From: Gammaproteobacteria bacterium
GTDB taxonomy: Bacteria; Pseudomonadota; Gammaproteobacteria; Chromatiales; Chromatiaceae
NCBI GenBank assembly: GCA_020630035.1
Contig: JAHDCB010000057.1
Location: forward strand, 1-9,515
DNA: 9,515 bases
Direction of reading: 5' to 3'
Under the pieces are notes generated by a model that was not told the DNA's origin, made no database searches, and saw only the letters and a program-made list of their open reading frames with translations. Position numbers and translations under genes: made by a program. How positions within the stretch are numbered: position 1 is the first letter of the stretch; every line of letters begins with the position of its first letter. This document shows, one piece after another, positions 1-7,900 of this stretch.

Positions 1-27
1 CCGTATTCTGATCGAGGTGATTCGTGA
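1..27 (+). CDS. Possible 3' end of an upstream gene
   Basis: Read from base 1, the frame encodes eight residues (PYSDRGDS) and then a TGA at 25-27. That TGA shares four bases (GTGA) with the GTG start of the next gene at 24, an arrangement common in translationally coupled operons. The coding assignment is an inference from this overlap alone; the fragment is too short to recognise. A second frame, starting at base 2, stays open to a TAG at 107-109, so the identity of the upstream frame is not settled. Confidence 0.25.
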   Translation, partial: PYSDRGDS

Positions 28-1295
28 TCGTAGATTGCGCCGCCAGCCGACAAGGCGTAATCAGCACAGTAAAAACCTGTATTGCTGGTTTTTTGTTACC
101 ATTGCTTAGTATACCTTTGTTATATAAGAAACGGTGTAGCATTAACACAGCAAGCATCAATAGCATTGGTCTCGGCGTTAATATAGAAAGCGCACTAGAC
201 GAAAAATATAGTGTGCCGATAGCACAATTAGTGGCTATGGTGGAAGAACTGGGTGTTGAACGCTTACTGATTCGTATCCCCTTAGCTGATATACAAAATA
301 TTGCGCAATATATTGAATTTATTCAGCATTTCCGCGCAAAAAAATTGTTAGTAACGATTTTACAAGACCGCAGACACATCAACAACCCAGCATTGCCGAG
401 GCAAAGCCTGTACACAATATTTAACGCATTAGACGGTGTCGTACAACATTACCAGATCGCCAATGCCGTAAACCGGCGCAAATGGGCATTTATATCATTC
501 GATGAGTATCTCGACTTTTTTGCTGTTGCACAACAAATTAAACAAACACACTTTCCTGATATCAAACTTCTTGGGGCGAGTATTATCGATTTTGAATTAC
601 CTGACTTTGCACGTGCGTTATTCCACCTGAAGCCGGTGCAATATGATGGTGTCGCCAGTTTGCTATATGTGGATCGGCGTGGTGCCCCGGAAAACAAACA
701 ATTTGGTTTTGATTTAATCAGCAAGATCAACTTATTTCACTCGCTGATGACAACCAGTAAAAAAAGTAAACATGAGCTGTGGATTACAGAAACTAACTGG
801 CCACTATCAGGTACCGAACCCTTTGCCCCGGCTCTTGGTCATTGTATGGTAAACGAAGAAGACCAGGCCAGGTATCTGGTTCGATATTATTTGTTGATGT
901 TTGCCAGTGGTAAAGTGACAGCTTGTTTCTGGCATCAACTTGTCGCACCTGGTTATGGCCTGGTTGATAATCGTATAACGGATCAAGAAAAACATATCTA
1001 TATCAGAAAACGCAAGGCCTATTACAGCTTTAAGTTATTGATTGAATTATTTCAACATGCGCACATAACGCATTTTGAAGAACGAAAAGACGGTCTACAC
1101 CGCTTGATGGCAACAAATGAGCAAGGGGATGTAATGGCTGTCTGGTCCAGTAACCAAAATTTTGACATGACAGTCGACACTAATACAACCATCATTGATA
1201 TTATTGGCAATACAATCAAACCAGATAAAAATCATGCTATCACTGTGAGTGGCGACGTTAACTATATTTTAAGTTACCATCGCTGTAGAGATTAA
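24..1295 (+). CDS. Glycoside-hydrolase-like TIM-barrel protein with N-terminal hydrophobic segment
   Basis: This 423-residue protein starts at GTG 24, with GAGG at 14-17 as a plausible ribosome binding site six bases upstream; an in-frame TGA at 18-20 rules out an earlier start. Residues about 18-33 are hydrophobic and followed by KKR, suggesting a signal anchor. The body has the alternating strand/helix pattern of clan GH-A barrels. The clearest motif is WITETNWP (253-260), where Glu256 sits at the usual nucleophile position after strand 7. The matching acid/base region appears to be IANAVNR (145-151), where the usual Asn-Glu pair reads Asn-Ala. Trp303 and His304 in CFWHQL also fit a barrel end. 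Such proteins often occur in exopolysaccharide or lipopolysaccharide gene clusters, where they act on or bind glycans; this role is inferred. The substrate is unknown, and the protein may be a non-catalytic relative. There is no clear terminator after the stop. Confidence 0.65.
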   Translation: MIVDCAASRQGVISTVKTCIAGFLLPLLSIPLLYKKRCSINTASINSIGLGVNIESALDEKYSVPIAQLVAMVEELGVERLLIRIPLADIQNIAQYIEFIQHFRAKKLLVTILQDRRHINNPALPRQSLYTIFNALDGVVQHYQIANAVNRRKWAFISFDEYLDFFAVAQQIKQTHFPDIKLLGASIIDFELPDFARALFHLKPVQYDGVASLLYVDRRGAPENKQFGFDLISKINLFHSLMTTSKKSKHELWITETNWPLSGTEPFAPALGHCMVNEEDQARYLVRYYLLMFASGKVTACFWHQLVAPGYGLVDNRITDQEKHIYIRKRKAYYSFKLLIELFQHAHITHFEERKDGLHRLMATNEQGDVMAVWSSNQNFDMTVDTNTTIIDIIGNTIKPDKNHAITVSGDVNYILSYHRCRD

Positions 1296-1339
1296 CTCCT
1301 GGTAGCTGAAAAAATCACGAAGTCACATGTAATTATATA

Positions 1340-1351
1340 GAATAGGTATTC
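1340..1351. promoter_or_regulatory. Possible operator: short inverted repeat before the antitoxin
   Basis: GAATA-GG-TATTC is a perfect 5-bp inverted repeat with a two-base centre, placed four bases before the ATG at 1355. It overlaps the AT-rich stretch TATATAGAAT (1334-1343), which could serve as a -10 region, although no good -35 is seen. RHH antitoxins normally bind short palindromes in their own promoters, so an autoregulatory operator would be expected here. The repeat is short enough to occur by chance. Confidence 0.25.
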
Positions 1352-1377
1352 CTTATGGGTCAACTGAAAAAAAATCA

Positions 1378-1587
1378 ATGGTTTACTTTGAGCCGGATGT
1401 CTACAATGCTCTTCGTGTTAAAATCTCATATACGAATCAATCCTTTTCCGAATTTGTGAATGAAGCAGTTTATATCGCACTTCGTGAAGATCAGGAAGAC
1501 TTGAGTGCTTTTGAAGAACGAGCGGCAGAACCTACATTAAGCTATGAGGAATTGCTGGAAAATTTAAAATCCCATGGTAAATTATAA
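1378..1587 (+). CDS. CopG/ribbon-helix-helix-type antitoxin, N-terminus probably frameshifted
   Basis: The in-frame reading gives 69 residues from ATG 1378. The N-terminal half fits a ribbon-helix-helix DNA-binding fold: strand MVYFEPDV, then helices around residues 8-18 and 22-37 (SFSEFVNEAV). The C-terminal half is acidic (EDQEDL, AFEERAAEPTLSYEELL) and ends in SHGKL, as expected of a tail that wraps a RelE-type toxin. The start is suspect. ATG 1378 has no ribosome binding site, while ATG 1355 has AGG at 1344-1346 and would encode MGQLKK but runs out of frame across eight A residues (1367-1374). One extra A would give MGQLKKKSMVYFEP, the N-terminus I would expect for this family. The gene is therefore a frameshifted antitoxin, one rescued by slippage, or one started at 1378. 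Its stop lies inside the toxin gene, overlapping by 14 bases, as is usual for such pairs. Confidence 0.6.
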   Translation: MVYFEPDVYNALRVKISYTNQSFSEFVNEAVYIALREDQEDLSAFEERAAEPTLSYEELLENLKSHGKL

Positions 1588-1835
1588 AATTCGGTTCAAG
1601 AAATCCTTCGCTAAAGATATACGTAGTGTGCCCAATAAAGATGTAAAGAAAATATTACAGCGGATAGATACCTTGGCTATGAACCCCAGAGGTGAAGGTT
1701 GCATAAAACTATCTGGGCAAGAACGCTACCGGGTACGGGCAAGGTAGTTATCGAATCATCTATGAAATTAAAGATGTCGAAGTGGTTGTGTTGATAGTCA
1801 AGGTTGCACATCGCTCTCAGATTTATAATAAGTAG
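1574..1835 (+). pseudogene. RelE-family toxin, disrupted by a one-base insertion
   Basis: From ATG 1574 the frame reads MVNYKIRFKKSFAKDIR and continues to GQERYRVR, then hits TAG at 1745-1747 after 57 residues. Removing one G from the GGG at 1737-1739 restores the frame: RYRVRQGSYRIIYEI, then VAHRSQIYNK and a TAG at 1833-1835. That gives an 86-residue protein, a normal RelE length. RelE-family toxins are ribosome-dependent mRNA endonucleases; the restored C-terminal half holds the Arg and Tyr residues expected near the active site (YRVR, YRI, HRSQIY). As sequenced, the product lacks these and should be inactive. The gene overlaps the antitoxin by 14 bases. The cause could be real decay or a sequencing indel. 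Confidence 0.8.
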
Positions 1836-1915
1836 ATAGTATATCTAAGCATTGTATTGATTCCGGGATTAGAATTTATTTCATGTGATTCTGAGTGCAA
1901 TTTAAACTATAAACC

Positions 1916-1922
1916 GGAGGGG
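1916..1922 (+). promoter_or_regulatory. Strong ribosome binding site that fixes the RHS gene start
   Basis: GGAGGGG lies just upstream of ATG 1926, with five bases between GGAGG and the ATG. The first residues after this ATG form a clean Sec signal peptide. The frame is also open further upstream to a TTG at 1857, but that start has no comparable binding site and would bury the signal peptide. Confidence 0.85.
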
Positions 1923-1925
1923 ATA

Positions 1926-4900
1926 ATGAGCCTGAAAACAAAAATTTCTCCGCAATGTAAAACGATAGTCAGGTCGCTTGCTCTGAGCTTGATGGGTCTA
2001 TTGAACGCACCTATGTTGCAGGCATCAGCGGAACCCACCCCCGCCAACCTGCCCCTGGTGGGCTCGCTGGAAGGCGAGGCACAGGTTATGCAGGGTCAAC
2101 TCAACTATACCCTGCCGCTGGATCTGCCTGCCGGTCCACATGGTTTGTCCCCTGCCTTATCTTTGGAATATCAGCCGAATGCCGGCAACGGGTTGCTGGG
2201 TGTTGGCTTTCAATTGACTGGTCTATCTGCGATCAGCCGTTGTCCGGCGACCCGTGAGCTGGATGGTGTTGTGGGTGCGGTGCGTTTTGATGCCAACGAT
2301 AAGTTTTGTCTCGGCGGTGAACGGCTGATCGCGATTCAGGGCACCGACGGGGGCGATGGCACTGAGTACCGCACTCAGCATGAGACTTATGCGCGGATTC
2401 GTTCGTATGGACAGATGGCGAATGGCCCGTTGTTCTGGCGCGTCTGGGATAAAAGTGGCTATATCCGTGAGTACGGACAAGTGGCTGCGGCGCGTGAGAT
2501 TGGTTGGCAGGGCGCTGTCGCCGCCTGGCGTTTGAATCAGCAACAGGATCGGTTTGGCAACGCCATTGAAGTTGACTATGACACTGTGCACGGCATTGTG
2601 CGTCCGGTGGCGATCCGCTGGAGTGTGTATCGTCTGGAATTTGGCTATGCCCAGCGTCCGGACACGATGGTCGCGTATCGTTTCGGGCGGGAATATGTGC
2701 AGCAGGATCGATTGGTTGGCCTGACCGTTTATGTTGATGGTCAAGTTCGCCACGGGTATCAATTGCATTATGCACTGAGTCAGACTGGCTTCAGCCGCCT
2801 AACAGGCGTGCGGTTGTGTGATGCCGCCGGACAATGTACCCCGGAAACGTCTTTCAGTTGGCATACCGAAACCAATACTCAGGCGAATCAGATACACGAT
2901 CTGGTCGCTGGTGGCAATCGGGATTTTGCCGGCTATGCAATCAGTGATCTGAACCGGGATGGTCAACCCGACCTGTGTTACCTGGATCACGGATTGCACT
3001 GTGGTCTGGATGCGGATAATACGCCGACATATACCCGCTGGACGACGGCATTGAACGATGCCCGCTGGCATAGCTATGCCCGTGCCAGTACATTGCAGTT
3101 GATTGATCTGAATAATGATCTGTTGCCGGATGTGTGTGTTGTCGACGACCAGGGTGTGTATTGCGGTCAGAATGTTGCTGGACAACGGTTTGCCGATTTT
3201 TCGTATCGGAGCCGAGTCTTTGACGAGGACGATGCCGTTCAGTTTGTCGATATCAATGCAGATACGTTGCCCGATCTGTGTGCGTTTGCTGAGGGTGGCC
3301 TGGTCTGTGCACTGAATGATCAGTCCGGGCAGTTCGGGGCGCGCCAGCGGATTGCTGACACGGTCTTTGTGCAGAAGGATGACGACCAGGCGAACCCGAC
3401 GGTTCGGCTGATCGATATCAATGGCGACGGACAAGCCGATTTGTGTGGCAGTGGCGGCACACCTGCGACCGTTAACAGCGCAACTGCGCGTCGCCTGCAC
3501 TGCCATCTGCAGATTGGTCGGGATGCGAACCATTTGCCGAAATATAGTGCTGCGACCCCCTGGCAAACGCAACACACTCAATTGGGTGCGCATTGGTGGG
3601 ATGACACCTTTGCTGCCAGCTTTCGCTGGACTGAACTGAATGCAGATGGGCTGGCTGATATCTGCTATCGGCAGGGAGATGAATATCGCTGTGCCCTGAA
3701 TACCGGTGTGTCCTTCACTGCTCCTACCACTTGGGCGCAGATTGACCATAGTTGGGGCTCGGACCAGGATCGCAGCGATAACACACACTTCGGCAGCCTG
3801 ATGATGCCGGATCTGGATCAGGATGGGCGGGCCGACTTGTGTCTGGTGAACAGCCACTACCAACTCCACTGTGGCTACAACCGAGGCGGCTTCAGCGCAT
3901 TACAGTCCATTGGCGCGATAGAGTATGTTCCGGATGCGATCACCCTGCCAAATGGTGACGAAAACATCCTGCTGTACCATCCACTGAAGATGGCAGATGT
4001 TACCGCCGACAGCATTCCAGATGTGTGCTACCGCAGCCATGTCGGACTCAGCTGTCGCCAGATACCCGCTTATCATCACGCACTGCTGACCGGGGTACGC
4101 AGTGGTTATGGCAACACCGCAACATTCGAGTACGGTTGGCTGACCGATCCGGCGGTTCACACACCGGATCCTGATACCAACTTGAGCGACGACTTGTATC
4201 CGGTGACCCCGGCCCTGCGAGTAGTCCGGGCGATCAGCGCCAGCAATGGTATTGGTGGTCAAAACCGGCAAACCTACCACTATGTCGGCATGACCTGGGA
4301 CAACACAGAACATCGACGTAGCTATCGCCAGGAGCAAGTCACCAACGAAGCCACCCAGCGGCGGCGTATCACCCACTACCAGATAGGCGGCGAACAACAC
4401 GGCCAGGTTGAACGCACCGAAGACTGGTTGCTGGATACGCAAAACCCGCGTCTGCTGGGAGCAGCAGACCTGACTACCTGGATTCTGCCCAGCCAGCAGG
4501 ATGCACGGATCAAACGCCAATTGGTCGTGCGCCAGGTACAGTACCAGTATGACCTGGATGGCACCCTGCTCAGCACCATCCAGACTGATACAGATCCGGC
4601 ACAGGTCGATGCGTACGGCAACCCCGGCCAGATTGTCGTAACTACCCAGGCACCCGGACAAACCGCCCACCGCAAAACGACCCGTACCACCTATCAAAAT
4701 GATGCAGAACGCTGGCTGCTCGGCAAACCAACCGCGATCCGAGCGATCCATGAGCAGGGCGACCAGCGCATCGAACGGACCACTGCGTTCGATTACGACC
4801 CGACCACCGGTGCACTAATCCGCGAACTGATTCAACCGGGCGACCCACTGCAACTGACCAGTGAATTTACCTACAACAGCCGGGGCAACCGAATCAGTAC

Positions 4901-7900
4901 CCGCCTGAGCGCCCCAGATGGCAGCAGCCGGAGCAGCCAGACCGAATACGATCCAAGCGGACGCCATCCGATCCGACGCACCAATGCGCTTGGCCATACC
5001 GAAACCCTGAGTTACGACCCGCAATGTGGTCAGATCAGCGCTCAGACCGGACCGAACGGCCTGACCACTCGCTGGGAATACGACAGCCTGTGCCGCAGGC
5101 TGCTGGAAACCCGACCAGACGGGGGCACCACTACCTGGCAATACAACTGGAGCAGCGGCTATGCCACCGGGATGGACTGGCAAGACCACAGTGTGACCCA
5201 AATCACTGAACACACCAGCGGCAGCACCCCGGTCACGGTATACCAGGATGCCCTGGGACGGGATGTGCGCCAACAAAGCTATGGCGACCGCAACAAAACC
5301 ATCCTGCAAGACACTAGCTACAACGCCCGCAGCCTGGTGGTTGCTGCCACTCTACCCTACTACGAAGGCGAGTTTCCAGGCGATGCTGCTTATTGGGTGA
5401 CGACAGACTACGATGCCTTAGGTCGCACCCGGAGCATCCACAAACCGGATGCGAGCGGCACACCACAGATCACCCGCTATGCCTATATCGGACATACCAA
5501 ACAAATCACCAACCCGAAGGGTGACACTACTCGCGAGATACAAAATGTACTCGGCCAGACGATCCGGATCGAAGAACCGAACAACAGCCAGATCAGTAAC
5601 ACCTACGATCCGATCGGCAACCTGACCACAACGGATGCGAACGGACGCCGTATCCACAATCAGTACGATGCCCGGGGTAACAAAATCCGCACCGACGACC
5701 CGGCGATGGGTGTCTGGCACTACACCTACAACGCGTATGGCGAACTGATCGAACAAACCGATGCCAAGGGCCAGACCAGTCGGCACCAATACGATGATCT
5801 GGGGCGGATGATCGCGCGGCAAAGCCCGGATGAAAACGCGACCTGGACCTACGACACCGCCGAACACGGTATCGGTAAGTTGGCACAGAGCAGCAACGGC
5901 GGTATCACCCGGCAACATACCTACGACGCCCTCGGACGCCCGACCCAGGTCAGCACCCAAATCCAGACCGTAGCCGAAGACAAAACCTTTACCAGCCAGA
6001 TCGAATACGACCAACACAGCCGTCCGGTAACCGACATCCGACCGGATGGGGTCGCGGTACACCGCCAATACGACGCACAGGGCCGGCTACAAAGCATTCA
6101 CCTGCCAAAACAACATATCTGGGACTATGATTATCTGCAGTTGGAACAAGCCCTGGACGAATACGTCCAGCGAATCGTCGAACTGCAGGACAAGGTGGCC
6201 GAGCACGAAGAAAAATACAAAGAGTACCTGCTCCAGGCCGAAACCTACCGGGCGATAGCCACAGAGTATGAACAACAATCAGCCGAGGCCCAGGCAGCAG
6301 CCGGAGAGCTACGCCAGGCAGCAGCACAAACAGCACAGGAAGCTGACCAGCAACAACGCCAGGCCGACCACTATCGTGCTTTATCACAGCACTACTGGAA
6401 CCGGTTCGGACATAACTATTTCACCTATGTTGGTAATTCAAACGGCTATTTGACATATCGCTTCTCAGAGCGCACTCATTGTGCCAGTAAAGGCAGAAAA
6501 GGTGGTTGCCGCCGCTGGGCTTATTATCACCATAATGTCAGCGTGAAGGCAGACATGGTGTCCAACCAATGTAACTGGCGACGTAGCGGTAAGCGTTGGA
6601 TTTGCCATTGGGGACCACCGCGCCGGCTACATATGGGACGCTTCTATGCAGATTGGGCCACCCGCTACCAGCGACAAGCTGATGAATTGCGTCATATCGC
6701 CAACCAGGAAGCAGCAGAAGCTGCCAGTAAACAAGCGGAAGCAGACCACTACGCTCAAAAAGCAGCCGACATGACGGCCAAGGCAGAAGAAATGTACGCC
6801 ATGGCCCGCCAGGAAACCGACTGGCTGCGGGTACACGCACAAAAACTGGACAACTATGAAGCAGCAGCAACTGCCCTGCAACGCCAGATAGAAGAACACC
6901 AGAACAGTGATGAAACCGTACTGTTGTGGGCCGCAACCAGTCGGGATGCTGCCGGACGAATCCAGGGCGAACTGGCCGGTAACGGCCAACTGACCCGCCG
7001 CGAATACGATCCCTACAGCGGACGCCTGAACCGAATCATCACCGCTGTGGGCGACCAGGCACCAATCCGCGACCTGCACTACACCTACGACGGCAACGAC
7101 AATGTCACCACCCGCGAAGACAAAATAAACCAGACCAGCCACAGCTACCGCTACGACGCGCAAGATCGCCTGCTGGAGGCCAACATCCTGAGCCAGCAGG
7201 GCCAGCGTACCCTGCGCTACGCGTATGATGTGCATGGCAACCTGCTCTACAAAAGCGGCGCGGGCGACATGACCTACGACAGCGGCAACCGGCTGAACCA
7301 GCGTATTGACGCACACGGCAACACGATCAACTACCAGTACGATGCCAACGGCAACCTGGTCAAAGATCCAGACCGCACCCTGACCTGGGCCAGTTATAAC
7401 AAAATCCAGCGACTGGTCACCCCAAGCCATGACGCGAGCTTCACCTATACGGCAGAACGCAGCCAGATCAAAGAAGAACGCACCGGACCGGACGGCAAAA
7501 TCACCCGCTACAGCCTGGGGCAAGCATTTGCATACCAGATCGAAGACGACTGGTACGGCAACCAGCGCCAGCTATACGAACACGCGATCATCGTCGAAGG
7601 CCATCAAGTCGCGCTACACCGTAAAACGATCGACAACGGGCAAAAACAACCAGATGAGACCCACTACCTGCACACAGATGCATTAAACAGCATCGACACC
7701 ATCACCAATGCCCAAGGCCAGGTGATCGAGCGGCTGGCATTTGATCCATTCGGCCAGCGAGCACATCCGCAAGGACAGACAGCGCAACCGACAACCCGCG
7801 CACCTCCAGCAAACAACACAGACAACCAGGAACAAAATGCCCCTGTCCAGCCGACCCACACCGATCGCGGCTACACTGGCCACCGACACCTGGACGACCT

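Noticed and set aside
2..109. Open frame from base 2 to a TAG at 107-109 as the end of an upstream gene
   Set aside because: The translation is Arg-rich and unconvincing and overlaps the N-terminus of the barrel protein by 86 bases. The GTGA junction at 24-27 is the better boundary, although still unproven.
1281..1317. Terminator after the barrel gene (TACCA ... TGGTA pairing)
   Set aside because: The pairing is short with a long loop and is followed by A residues, not T residues, on the coding strand.
1886..1901. TGTGATTCTGAGTGCA as a CRP-like site
   Set aside because: Only the left half matches TGTGA; the right half does not match TCACA.
1908..1913. TATAAA as a -10 promoter element for the RHS gene
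   Set aside because: Transcription would start inside or after the ribosome binding site at 1916-1922. A weaker TTGTAT (1852-1857) with TTTATT (1875-1880) at 17-base spacing is possible but too poor to call.
1857..1925. Upstream TTG start for the RHS gene at 1857
   Set aside because: No ribosome binding site precedes it, and it would add 23 residues before a clean Sec signal. ATG 1926 has GGAGG at ideal spacing.
2799..3869. Long antisense open frame (356 codons) and several other antisense frames inside the RHS gene
   Set aside because: They lie opposite a gene with clear, continuous domain structure, show no recognisable domains and follow from its codon pattern.
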